From assembly GCA_002493965.1 (NCBI GenBank), contig DLAP01000069.1, forward strand, positions 1-39,801: a DNA stretch of 39,801 nt. The letters are read 5' to 3'. The notes under the pieces are model-generated. The model searched no databases and was not told where the DNA came from. It saw nothing but the letters and a program-made list of their open reading frames with translations. Of this stretch, positions 15,549 to 23,382 are shown piece after piece. The DNA is from Clostridiales bacterium UBA7044 (GTDB lineage: Bacteria > Bacillota > Clostridia > Oscillospirales > Oscillospiraceae). Both the position numbers and the translations under genes were made by a program. Within the stretch, counting starts at the first letter, position 1. Every line of letters begins with the position of its first letter.

Positions 15549-15616
15549 TTCCCGGCCGGACAGACACTCTCCCCAATGGAAAATATAAAGAATTGGTGAA
15601 CATTGAGCGGCATCCC

Positions 15617-15644
15617 TTGATAAAACAGAAAAACCAGATATAAT
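15617..15644 (+). promoter_or_regulatory. Sigma-A-type promoter of the DUF2238-like gene
   Basis: TTGATA (15617-15622), 16 nt and a perfect TATAAT (15639-15644). The ATG at 15643 overlaps the -10 and so cannot be the translation start. Confidence 0.75.
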
Positions 15645-15693
15645 GGGAAACATAAACCGATTCCTCCAGACCGAAAGAAAGAGGGCAGACAAA

Positions 15694-16404
15694 TTGGAAA
15701 AAATAGCAAGAAGAACGGCTGTAATCCTTTGTGAGCTGGTGACTATCGCCACCTGCGTTATGCTGATTGCCCAGGGTGTTTTCAATGACAAACTCCTGCT
15801 GGCAGTGGTGACGATTCCGCTGCTGCTGGCGCCGGAACTGCTGGAGCGGGTCTGTAAGTGCAGAATCTGGACACCTCTGTATGTGTTCTGCGTGCTTTAC
15901 TGTCTGGGGCCTATGCTGGGCCATACGCTGGATTTTTATACCTGGATCCCCCATTGGGACAAGGTTCTCCACATCACCGGCGGGGTGGTGTTCGCCATCG
16001 TGGGGATTTTTCTGTTTCGGCTGCTCATGGGAAAAGAAACCCAAAAAATCCTGGCTACGGCGATTTTCGCCCTGTGCTTTTCCATGGCCCTGTCCATGCT
16101 GTGGGAATTTTACGAGTTTAGCGTGGACAACCTGCTGGGTTCGGACACCCAGGCGGATTCGGTGGTGACGGTGATCCACTCCCATCGTTTCACCGACGTG
16201 CCGGGAGAGGTGGGCACCATTGGCCCTATCGAGTCAGTGGTAATCAACGGGCAGACCATGGATTGGGGCGGATATCTGGACATTGGCCTTCACGACACCA
16301 TGATGGATATGATTTTGGAAACGTTGGGAGCTGTGGCGGTGGCGGCGCTGTATCTCTGGGACAGAGGAAAGCACCCGCTGATCCGCTTCTCCAATGAAGA
16401 ATAA
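15694..16404 (+). CDS. DUF2238/YjdF-like integral membrane protein
   Basis: A 236-residue protein with about six hydrophobic helices. Conserved polar residues sit inside or next to helices: DKVLHITGGVVFAIVG, LWEFYEFSVD and the C-terminal GLHDTMMDMILETLGAV. This charged pattern (D..H, E, D, HDT..D) is that of the DUF2238/YjdF group of predicted membrane proteins, whose function is not established. I place the start at TTG 15694, which follows AAAGAGGG by 8-9 nt, because the upstream ATG overlaps the -10 box. It is followed 14 nt later by the nitroreductase gene, so the two are probably co-transcribed. Confidence 0.78.
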   Translation: MEKIARRTAVILCELVTIATCVMLIAQGVFNDKLLLAVVTIPLLLAPELLERVCKCRIWTPLYVFCVLYCLGPMLGHTLDFYTWIPHWDKVLHITGGVVFAIVGIFLFRLLMGKETQKILATAIFALCFSMALSMLWEFYEFSVDNLLGSDTQADSVVTVIHSHRFTDVPGEVGTIGPIESVVINGQTMDWGGYLDIGLHDTMMDMILETLGAVAVAALYLWDRGKHPLIRFSNEE

Positions 16405-16418
16405 AAGGAGGACACAAT

Positions 16419-17087
16419 ATGGATCTTTGGGAAGCCATGGCGGCGCGGCATAGCGTTCGGCAGTATCAGTCTAGACCCCTGGGAAGGGCAGAGCTTGACG
16501 TTCTGGAGACGGAGGTGGCCCGGTGCAATCAGGAAAGCGGACTGCACATTCAGCTTGTGCTGGAGGAGCCGAAAGCCTTTGACGGCTTTATGGCCCACTA
16601 CGGGAAATTCAGCGGGGTAAAGAACTACATTGCCATGATCGGAAAAGCCGACGACTCCCTGGAGGAAAAATGCGGCTATTACGGGGAGCGTCTGGTGCTG
16701 CTGGCTCAGCAGCTGGGGCTGAACACCTGCTGGGTGGCCATGACCTACAGCAAGATCAAAACCGCCTTTACGCTTTTGCCGGGAGAGAAGCTGTGTGTGG
16801 TCATCGCACTGGGATATGGCGTCAATTCGGGTACCGCCCATGTGTCCAAGTCCATGGACAGCATAGCAGAAGCCGTGGAGCCTGCCCCGGAGTGGTTCCG
16901 CAGGGGCATGGAAGCCGTGCTTCTCGCGCCTACGGCAGTGAATCAGCAGAAGTTTCGCTTTATCCAGGAGGGCAACCAGGTATGCGCCAAAGCAGGCCTG
17001 GGATTCTATACGAAAATCGATCTGGGAATTGCCAAGTATCATTTCGAAATCGGTGCGGGACGGCAGAACTTTACATGGAAAGACTGA
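16419..17087 (+). CDS. Nitroreductase-family oxidoreductase (TM1586-like)
   Basis: A 222-residue flavoprotein of the nitroreductase superfamily. The N-terminal AMAARHSVRQYQSRPL is the family FMN-binding arginine segment. The middle has CGYYGERLVLLAQQLGLNTCWVA, and the protein ends EIGAGRQNFTWKD. The overall order resembles the putative nitroreductase TM1586 type, with two half-domains in one chain instead of a domain-swapped dimer. It probably uses FMN and NAD(P)H; the substrate is not predictable. The ATG follows AAAAGGAGGACACAAT. It shares a transcript with the DUF2238-like gene and ends before a bidirectional terminator. Confidence 0.85.
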   Translation: MDLWEAMAARHSVRQYQSRPLGRAELDVLETEVARCNQESGLHIQLVLEEPKAFDGFMAHYGKFSGVKNYIAMIGKADDSLEEKCGYYGERLVLLAQQLGLNTCWVAMTYSKIKTAFTLLPGEKLCVVIALGYGVNSGTAHVSKSMDSIAEAVEPAPEWFRRGMEAVLLAPTAVNQQKFRFIQEGNQVCAKAGLGFYTKIDLGIAKYHFEIGAGRQNFTWKD

Positions 17088-17100
17088 CAGACTGCAGCAT

Positions 17101-17132
17101 AAAGCCCACAGGTTTTTCGGAACCTGTGGGCT
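17101..17132. terminator. Bidirectional terminator
   Basis: AAGCCCACAGGTT (17101-17113) pairs perfectly with AACCTGTGGGCTT (17120-17132) across six bases. It sits between the convergent nitroreductase and MgtC-family genes. Confidence 0.85.
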
Positions 17133-17154
17133 TCTGATATGGTTAGAGTGTTCT

Positions 17155-17883
17155 CTACCGGAGTTCTTCAATATGATAAATATAATCCAGGGTGCTGAGG
17201 GCCTCAATGATCTGACTGTGGGATTTGTACTTTTTCAGTTCCTGGCTGCTGACGGAGATCATGACGGTGTAGACGCTGAGACCGGAGCCTAAGTAGGCAG
17301 AGTTGGACTCGATGTCGTCAATGGACATCCCCAGACGGCGAATGGTGGTGACAAAGTCCTGAAGGTTGCACCGGTCCTTCAGTTCCAGATGGATTTCAAA
17401 ATGATTGGACCGGTTGGTCAGCCAAATCTCCACTGTGGGGAGATAGGTCAGGATGAAAAGCAGGAAGACAAATGCGGTGATGGTCAGGGTATAAAAGCCC
17501 GCACCGGAGGCCAGCCCCAGAATGCCGCAGGTCCACAGCCCCGCCGAGGTGGTCAGACCCTTAATCTGATTCCGGGCGTTAAATAGGACGGAATTCCCGC
17601 TGAGCATGGCCTCACTGATGACGGCGGCAGCGGACAGAACCGGAATTTCCAGCTTGGTCAGCCGCATGAGGTACAGATCCATGAGCATGGCACAGGCAGA
17701 GGCCAGGGAGACCAGAATGAAGGTCCGCAGGCCAGCGGAGTGACGCTTGTTGGCTCGCTCGCAGCCGACGACCGCCGCCAGGGCCACAGCAAGCCCCAGC
17801 CGCAGAAAAATGGAAGGCACAGTCAGTTCCAGTGCCCAGGTTCCGCAAAGGGATCCAATGGGATCCACAAAGTTTTCCAGCAT
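17155..17883 (-). CDS. MgtC/SapB-family membrane protein
   Basis: A 242-residue protein. The N-terminal two thirds hold the MgtC domain: helices beginning IFLRLGLAVALAAVVGCERA, then RHSAGLRTFILVSLASACAM and QIKGLTTSAGLWTCGILGLA. The C-terminal part (about 160-242) is a soluble ACT-like extension. MgtC proteins modulate Mg2+ and phosphate homeostasis or ATP synthase in other bacteria; transport itself is doubtful. The ATG at 17881-17883 follows TTTTAAGGAGTAAAACC. It lies 22 nt downstream of the antiporter gene on the same strand, so the two are probably co-expressed. Confidence 0.88.
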   Translation of the reverse strand: MLENFVDPIGSLCGTWALELTVPSIFLRLGLAVALAAVVGCERANKRHSAGLRTFILVSLASACAMLMDLYLMRLTKLEIPVLSAAAVISEAMLSGNSVLFNARNQIKGLTTSAGLWTCGILGLASGAGFYTLTITAFVFLLFILTYLPTVEIWLTNRSNHFEIHLELKDRCNLQDFVTTIRRLGMSIDDIESNSAYLGSGLSVYTVMISVSSQELKKYKSHSQIIEALSTLDYIYHIEELR

Positions 17884-17905
17884 GGTTTTACTCCTTAAAA
17901 TCGTT

Positions 17906-19324
17906 TTATTTCCTGTTTCCCTGGTGCCGCCGTCCCAGCATGGCGTATTGCTCCTCGGCGGCTTCCAGGAATGCCTGCTCATTGGGGCTCATGACCCCGG
18001 AATGGTCCGGCAGCTCCTTTTGAATGGCCTGGATCTGGGCGATGAGCAGCTCCACTGCGTTCTGTCCCGGCTCCGGAGATACCGGGGCCACGTCGTCTAA
18101 GTTGTTGGAATAGGATTTGCTGAGATACAGGCTTAGCTTGGCGCAGGCGGGACCGATCAGCTCATAGAGGACGCTGGAGGCCAGAATTACGGTTTCCAGA
18201 GCGGAGCCGGCTTCTCCACCCAGAGTTCTGGCGCCCAGGGCAGCAAGGCCGATGGCCACCCCTGCCTGAGGAATCAGGGCCAGACCCAAATAGTTTCGGA
18301 CGGAGGGCTTCTTATGGGCCAGAAGACAGCCCAGGAACGCGCCCAGATATTTGCCCAGAATGCGTACCAGAAAATAGACAATCCCAATGACCAGCAGGGG
18401 AACCCCGGCGATGGCGGAGCCGGTGTCCGTCAGGGCACTGAGCCGGAAGTTCAGGCCGGAGCGGACGAAGAAAATCAGCAGAATGGGCGGATTGAAGTAA
18501 TTGAGCTGCTTGAAAATCTTATCGTCCCCGGTGATGTTGATGTACACCGTGGCCATGGACATACAGCCAAGCAGCGGCGACACATCCAGAACGGTGCACA
18601 CGCCGCAGAAGGCAAACAAGGTGGCGACGGAAATGATCAGCCGGTTGTCCGTGGAGCGGCCCCTGGGCATCAGCAGCTTCATAAACACACCGAACAGCCC
18701 GCCCAGGAGAAATACCCCCAGATTGACGGCCAGGGGCTTTAGGACGCTGGCAATTTGAAACCCGCCGGAGATTCCGGCGACGGCTACGGAAATGGCGATG
18801 CTGTAGGCGAGAAGCCCTACTACGTCATCCAGGGCCACCACCTGAAGCAGGGTGTCCACAAAATCCCCTTTGGCCCCGGTCTGACGAATGGTCATCAGGG
18901 TGGAAGCGGGGGCGGTGGCGGCAGCCAGGGCGCTGAGCACGATGGAAAAGCCCAGCCCCAGACGTAAGATTTGAAAGGTGGCGATAAAGACCAGGGCGGA
19001 GGCCGTCAGGCTTTCCAGCACGGTAATGGCAATGACCTTTCCCCCGCTTTTTTTCAAAGTTTCCAGCCGGAAGAACTCGCCGGTGCTGAAGGCGATAAAG
19101 GCCAGGGCGATGTCCGCCAGAAAATCCGAGCCCTCCACAAAGGACTGAGGCACCAAATCGAAACAGTAGGGACCCAGCGCAATGCCCGCCAGAATGTAGG
19201 CGGTGACGTTGGGCAGCCGAAGGCGTTTGGTGATCCGGGTCATGGCAAAACCGGAAAAGAGGATCAGGGAGATGGAGATGATGATTTGGGCGGAGGGCGT
19301 GGCCCGGGATAAAATGAAGGGCAT
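17906..19324 (-). CDS. CPA2-family cation:proton antiporter
   Basis: A 472-residue protein with 12 or so membrane helices, of the Kef/NapA-like monovalent cation:proton antiporter-2 family. Typical stretches are ILAGIALGPYC near the N-terminus, LQVVALDDVVGLLAYSIAI with the paired acidic residues DD that carry cations in this family, and LIPQAGVAIGLAALG late in the transport domain. The C-terminal tail is short and cytoplasmic with no TrkA-N domain. The ATG at 19322-19324 follows GAAAGGAAGTACTCC. It is divergent from a LysR regulator and precedes the MgtC-family gene. The ion (Na+, K+ or Li+) is not determined. Confidence 0.9.
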   Translation of the reverse strand: MPFILSRATPSAQIIISISLILFSGFAMTRITKRLRLPNVTAYILAGIALGPYCFDLVPQSFVEGSDFLADIALAFIAFSTGEFFRLETLKKSGGKVIAITVLESLTASALVFIATFQILRLGLGFSIVLSALAAATAPASTLMTIRQTGAKGDFVDTLLQVVALDDVVGLLAYSIAISVAVAGISGGFQIASVLKPLAVNLGVFLLGGLFGVFMKLLMPRGRSTDNRLIISVATLFAFCGVCTVLDVSPLLGCMSMATVYINITGDDKIFKQLNYFNPPILLIFFVRSGLNFRLSALTDTGSAIAGVPLLVIGIVYFLVRILGKYLGAFLGCLLAHKKPSVRNYLGLALIPQAGVAIGLAALGARTLGGEAGSALETVILASSVLYELIGPACAKLSLYLSKSYSNNLDDVAPVSPEPGQNAVELLIAQIQAIQKELPDHSGVMSPNEQAFLEAAEEQYAMLGRRHQGNRK

Positions 19325-19373
19325 GGAGTACTTCCTTTCAACGAATGGACTTGCGGTTTTTTACCTTCTATGA

Positions 19374-19389
19374 TATACTGCATTGTATA
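19374..19389. promoter_or_regulatory. Candidate operator in the antiporter/lysR intergenic region
   Basis: TATAC (19374-19378) and GTATA (19385-19389) form an inverted repeat with a 6-nt gap. The site lies between the two divergent starts, overlaps likely -10 sequences on both strands and has the spacing of LysR-type half sites. Unproven. Confidence 0.45.
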
Positions 19390-19468
19390 CTACAAAAATG
19401 ATAAAGTAAAATAAGGATTTTTGAGTAATACAAAAATTTTCTTTATGGAGGAAAGGAGGCCCCGGGGG

Positions 19469-20377
19469 ATGCTGGACGGAAAAATTGATACGCTGCTTGC
19501 CGTGGCGGAGGAAAGAAGCTTTACCGGAGCGGCCCGGCGGCTTTCCCTGACCCAGCCGGCGGTGAGCCATCACATTGCCCTTCTGGAGCAGGAGCTGGGA
19601 ATACCCCTGTTTGTACGGAAAAAGGGGAATTTGGAGCCAACTGCCCAGGGAGAAATTGCCATAAAATATGCCAAACGCTTCCGGGCCATGGACACAGCCA
19701 TGCGGCGGGAAATTTCCAGCGCGGATCGGAACATCCGGCAGCTTCGGGTAGGTGTTACCCATACGTCGGAAAGCAACTTTGCCATGGAGGTTCTGACCCG
19801 ATGCGGCCAGGAAAACCCTGGGTTAAACATAATTATTATCACAGATACCATAAAAAATCTTTATACCATGCTAGGCAATTTTGAGGTGGATATCGCCATT
19901 GTGGACGGAAAAAACAGCGATCCGGACTTAAACAGCCTGATGCTGAGCACGGATTACTTAGCCTGCGTAGTGTCCCGGGACAATCCTCTGGCGAAAAACG
20001 CCATGGTTACGGTGGAGCAGCTCCGGCGGGAAAACCTGATCCTCCGGGGCGACAGCTCCTCCACCCGGATGCTGTTTGCCTCCGCCCTGGAGAGCATCGG
20101 GGAGAGCATTGACAGCTTCCACATTATGGTGGAGGTGGACAATGTGGCTACCATCAAAAGCTTAATCGGGAAGGACCTTGGCGTGTCGGTACTGCCCAGA
20201 AGCTCCTGCATGGAGGAGGCGCGGAAAGGAAAGCTGGCGGTGCTGCCCATTGAGAACCTGAGCATGGTCCGGGACACAAACCTCATCTACCACAAAAGCT
20301 TTCAGCATATTGAGATTTTGCAGCAGATCGTCCGGGTATACCGGGACACGGCCAGGAAATACCAGGGAATCGGGTGA
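19469..20377 (+). CDS. LysR family transcriptional regulator (divergent from the antiporter)
   Basis: A 302-residue LysR regulator. The N-terminal winged helix is clear: LLAVAEERSFTGAARRLSLTQPAVSHHIALLEQE, shown here in part as SFTGAARRLSLTQPAVSHHI. The C-terminal effector domain spans about residues 90-300 (starts QLRVGVTHTSESNF). The ATG at 19469 follows GAAAGGAGGCCCCGGGGG; a TTG at 19421 would add 16 residues before the normal LysR N-terminus and has no ribosome binding site. It is divergent from the antiporter/mgtC pair and probably controls it through the inverted repeat at 19374-19389. Confidence 0.92.
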   Translation: MLDGKIDTLLAVAEERSFTGAARRLSLTQPAVSHHIALLEQELGIPLFVRKKGNLEPTAQGEIAIKYAKRFRAMDTAMRREISSADRNIRQLRVGVTHTSESNFAMEVLTRCGQENPGLNIIIITDTIKNLYTMLGNFEVDIAIVDGKNSDPDLNSLMLSTDYLACVVSRDNPLAKNAMVTVEQLRRENLILRGDSSSTRMLFASALESIGESIDSFHIMVEVDNVATIKSLIGKDLGVSVLPRSSCMEEARKGKLAVLPIENLSMVRDTNLIYHKSFQHIEILQQIVRVYRDTARKYQGIG

Positions 20378-20402
20378 GGCTTCCCGTGATGTTTTTCATG
20401 GT

Positions 20403-20431
20403 TTGACATTTCCGGAAAGTGATTCTATAAT
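20403..20431 (+). promoter_or_regulatory. Consensus sigma-A promoter of the first MATE gene
   Basis: Perfect TTGACA (20403-20408), 17 nt, perfect TATAAT (20426-20431), about 37 nt before the start codon. It predicts strong constitutive transcription. Confidence 0.88.
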
Positions 20432-20467
20432 ATCCAGACGAACAGAGAAAAAGGAGTGTTGCGTTCC

Positions 20468-21832
20468 ATGTATGACCGGCATAGTTCCCTGATGGAGGGG
20501 TCCATCTGGAAGGGAATGCTGACCTTTGCCCTTCCCATCTTTTTAGGGAACCTGCTGCAGCAGTTTTATAATGCCTTTGACTCCTGGGTGGTGGGACATT
20601 ATATTGGCGGCACGGCCCTGGCGGCGGTCAGTTCCTCCAGCAGCCTGATTTTCATGATGCTGGGCTTCTTTAACGGTGTGGCCATGGGCGGCGGCATTGT
20701 CATTGCGAATCTTTTCGGCGCGAGACAATATGAGGAGATGCGGAAGGTGATCCACACGCTGATCCTCTTCGGCCTGACAGCCGGAGCCTTCCTGACGGTA
20801 TTCGGCGTGGTCTTTACCCCGCTGATTCTGAAGTGGATGGGAACGCCGGAAAGCGTTCTGCCTCAGTCTATCCGGTATTTCCGGTTCTATTCCTATGGCA
20901 TTCTTTTCTCGGTGATGTACAATGTCTTTGTGGGCATTCTCCACGCCGTGGGAGACAGCAGGCATCCCCTGATGTTCCTGATGATCTCCAGCGCGATTAA
21001 CGTGGTGCTGGATCTGCTGTTCGTGGCGGTGCTGAAGCTGGGGGTGGGGGCGGCCGCTGCGGCTACCACCATTTCCCAGGGCATCAGCGCCATGCTCTGC
21101 TGTCTGCATCTGCTTCGGGCGAAAAAAGAATCCTACGGCATCCGGTGGCGGGAGCTTCGGTTCCACAGGAAGAGTCTGCAAAGCATTCTGCGGTTCGGAC
21201 TGCCCTCCGGTGTGCAAAATTCTGTGATCGCCCTTGCCAACGTGGTGGTGCAGAGCAACATCAACGCCTTTGACACGGCGGCCATTGCGGGCTGCGGGGC
21301 CTACTCCAAGCTGGAGGGCTTCGCGTTTCTGCCTATCACCTGCTTTACCCAGGCCCTCAGTACTTTCGTGGGGCAGAACCTGGGCGCCCACCAGTATGAC
21401 CGGGTAAAGAAGGGCGTGGCTTTCGGCATCGGCTGCGCGGTGATCCTGGCGGAAGTCATCGGGGTATTTTCCTATTTCTTTGCTCCTCAGCTGATTGGGA
21501 TTTTCAATAGTCAGGCGGACGTGGTGGACTTCGGTACCCGGCATATGCGGACCATCTGCCTGTTCTACTGTTTGCTTTCACTGTCTCACTGCATTGCCAG
21601 CATCATGCGGGGCGCGGGAAAGGCCACGGTGCCCATGGTCACGATGCTGGTATGCTGGTGCGTGATTCGGGTGAGCTACATCACCATCGCGGTAAAAATC
21701 GTACCGGAACTGGAGACGGTTTCTCGGGCCTACCCCATTACCTGGGCTTGCAGCAGCGTGGTATTTCTGATCTATTTCTTTAAGGTGGACTGGATTCACA
21801 ACTTTGACCGGATTCAGGCCAGGAAAGCGTAA
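20468..21832 (+). CDS. MATE family efflux transporter
   Basis: A 454-residue, 12-helix multidrug and toxin extrusion transporter. It begins with the family pattern IWKGMLTFALPIFLGNLLQQ and YNAFDSWVVGHYIGGTALAA, and the second half repeats the fold with LRFGLPSGVQNSVIALANVV. MATE proteins export cationic drugs or metabolites by Na+ or H+ antiport. The ATG at 20468 is 11 nt after AAGGAG; an in-frame GTG at 20456 would overlap that site. It is convergent with a second MATE gene, sharing a terminator. Confidence 0.92.
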   Translation: MYDRHSSLMEGSIWKGMLTFALPIFLGNLLQQFYNAFDSWVVGHYIGGTALAAVSSSSSLIFMMLGFFNGVAMGGGIVIANLFGARQYEEMRKVIHTLILFGLTAGAFLTVFGVVFTPLILKWMGTPESVLPQSIRYFRFYSYGILFSVMYNVFVGILHAVGDSRHPLMFLMISSAINVVLDLLFVAVLKLGVGAAAAATTISQGISAMLCCLHLLRAKKESYGIRWRELRFHRKSLQSILRFGLPSGVQNSVIALANVVVQSNINAFDTAAIAGCGAYSKLEGFAFLPITCFTQALSTFVGQNLGAHQYDRVKKGVAFGIGCAVILAEVIGVFSYFFAPQLIGIFNSQADVVDFGTRHMRTICLFYCLLSLSHCIASIMRGAGKATVPMVTMLVCWCVIRVSYITIAVKIVPELETVSRAYPITWACSSVVFLIYFFKVDWIHNFDRIQARKA

Positions 21833-21838
21833 CAAAAA

Positions 21839-21863
21839 CGCCCGACGGATTTTCCGTCGGGCG
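21839..21863. terminator. Bidirectional terminator between convergent MATE genes
   Basis: CGCCCGACGGA (21839-21849) pairs perfectly with TCCGTCGGGCG (21853-21863). T-rich tails follow on both strands (AGCTTTTTATTT on + and TTTTTG on -). Confidence 0.9.
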
Positions 21864-21869
21864 AGCTTT

Positions 21870-23234
21870 TTATTTCCCGGACTTCGCTGTAACCGTCCGA
21901 TCCAGCGTCCGCAGGACGTAAAGCTGGATGGGAATGGCGCAGAGGAAGGTCAGCACATCCGCGATGGACTGGGCCATCTGTACGCCCAGCAGCCCAAAGA
22001 TTGCCGGGAGAATCAGGACCACGGGGATGAAGAAGATACCCTGCCGGGCCGCTGCCAGGAAGGTGGCAGGTCCCGTGCGGTTGATGGCCTGCTCCAGCAT
22101 ATTGCTCATGACCACCCAGCTTTGCAGGGGAAAGGTCACGCATTGCAGCCTGAGAGCCAGGGCACCACAGGCAATGACCTCCGGGTCATCCCGGAACAGG
22201 GTAATGAGTTTAGGCGCGAAGCAGAAGCCCGCAATGCCCACGAGCAGGAGCACCGCAAAGGATATCTTCACGCAGAAGTAGAAGCCCCGCTTCACCCGGT
22301 CGTAGAGTCTGGCTCCGTAATTGAAGCCGCAGACCGGCTGGAAGCCCTGACCGAAGCCAATCATGGCGGAGCCGCCGAACATCATGATCCGCTGTACCAC
22401 ACCCATGGCCGCAATGGCGGCATCGCCGTAGCCGCCGGCGGCGTGGTTTAAGCAGATGGTGGCAAGGGACCCCAGACCCTGCCTTGCCAGGGAGGGCAGG
22501 CCGCCCTGAAGGATGGTGCGGAAATAAAACCAGCGGAACCGGATATTTTTTGCCCGGATGCGGATATTGGCTCCCCGGAAGCAGCCTGCCAGCAGCAAAA
22601 AGAAGCTGACCAGCTGGCTGATGATGGTGGCCCAGCCGGCTCCGGCTACCCCCATGTGGAAGGTGAAGATCAGCAGAGGATCCAGAGCGATGTTCAGCAC
22701 CGCGCCGGTGGTGATGCCCACCATGGCATAGGTGGTGCTGCCCTGGAACCGGAGCTGGTTATTGAGCACCAGGGAAGCGGTCATCCAGGGGGCGCCCAGC
22801 AGGATCACCTGCAAATACGCCTTGGTATAGGGGAGAATGGTGTCTGTAGAGCCTAAAAGGTAGGATAGGGGCGTGAGAAAAATCTGCCCCAGAACGCAGA
22901 TGATGGTACCTGCAATGAGGGCGGAGAAGAAGCCGGTGGCGGACATATAGGAGGCTTCCTCATAGTTCTTTTTCCCCAGCTCCCGGGACATATAGTTGCC
23001 GCTGCCATGGCCGAAGAAGAAGCCCACAGCCTGAATAATGGCCATCATGGAAAATACCACGCCGATGGCGCCGGTGGCGGCGTTGCTGTGGAGCATGCCA
23101 ACAAAATAGGTATCTGCCATATTGTAAAAGGATGTGACCAGCATACTGATGATGCAGGGCACCGCCAGACGGCAGATCAGCCCCTCTACCGGGGGCTGGG
23201 TCATTTGGATAAATTTCTTTTCCTGTTCATCCAT
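21870..23234 (-). CDS. MATE family efflux transporter (second)
   Basis: A 454-residue MATE protein, only distantly similar to its convergent neighbour. Visible are LAVPCIISMLVTSFYNMADTYFVG near the N-terminus (first 20: LAVPCIISMLVTSFYNMADT) and GLPSLARQGLGSLATICLNH at the start of the second half; this subgroup also has QPVCGFNYGA. The start is placed at the ATG 23232-23234 (MDEQEKKFIQM); a longer in-frame reading to 23306 crosses the promoter. Export substrate unknown. Confidence 0.92.
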   Translation of the reverse strand: MDEQEKKFIQMTQPPVEGLICRLAVPCIISMLVTSFYNMADTYFVGMLHSNAATGAIGVVFSMMAIIQAVGFFFGHGSGNYMSRELGKKNYEEASYMSATGFFSALIAGTIICVLGQIFLTPLSYLLGSTDTILPYTKAYLQVILLGAPWMTASLVLNNQLRFQGSTTYAMVGITTGAVLNIALDPLLIFTFHMGVAGAGWATIISQLVSFFLLLAGCFRGANIRIRAKNIRFRWFYFRTILQGGLPSLARQGLGSLATICLNHAAGGYGDAAIAAMGVVQRIMMFGGSAMIGFGQGFQPVCGFNYGARLYDRVKRGFYFCVKISFAVLLLVGIAGFCFAPKLITLFRDDPEVIACGALALRLQCVTFPLQSWVVMSNMLEQAINRTGPATFLAAARQGIFFIPVVLILPAIFGLLGVQMAQSIADVLTFLCAIPIQLYVLRTLDRTVTAKSGK

Positions 23235-23277
23235 GGAAAAACCCTTCTTTCTTAAGATTTTTTCTTTTATAAGCCCC

Positions 23278-23306
23278 ATTATATACCAAAAGTCCCGGAA
23301 AATCAA
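23278..23306 (-). promoter_or_regulatory. Sigma-A-type promoter of the second MATE gene
   Basis: On the - strand TTGATT (complement of 23301-23306), 17 nt, perfect TATAAT (complement of 23278-23283), about 43 nt before the start. Confidence 0.8.
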
Positions 23307-23339
23307 CAGGAAAAGGAGACATATCCCAAACAGGAAAAG

Positions 23340-23367
23340 CCCCGCCGGAGACGGATCTCCGGCGGGG
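23340..23367 (-). terminator. Terminator of the Gld-like ABC operon
   Basis: CCCCGCCGGAGA (23340-23351) pairs perfectly with TCTCCGGCGGGG (23356-23367). On the - strand CTTTTCC follows. It lies 16 nt past the DUF4340 stop. Confidence 0.82.
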
Positions 23368-23382
23368 GAACTGGGAACGGTG

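Noticed and set aside
14179..16185. Long - strand frame that would extend the GT4 protein by about 236 residues
   Set aside because: The extension crosses two promoters and the divergent DUF2238 gene; a good ribosome binding site marks the start at 15477.
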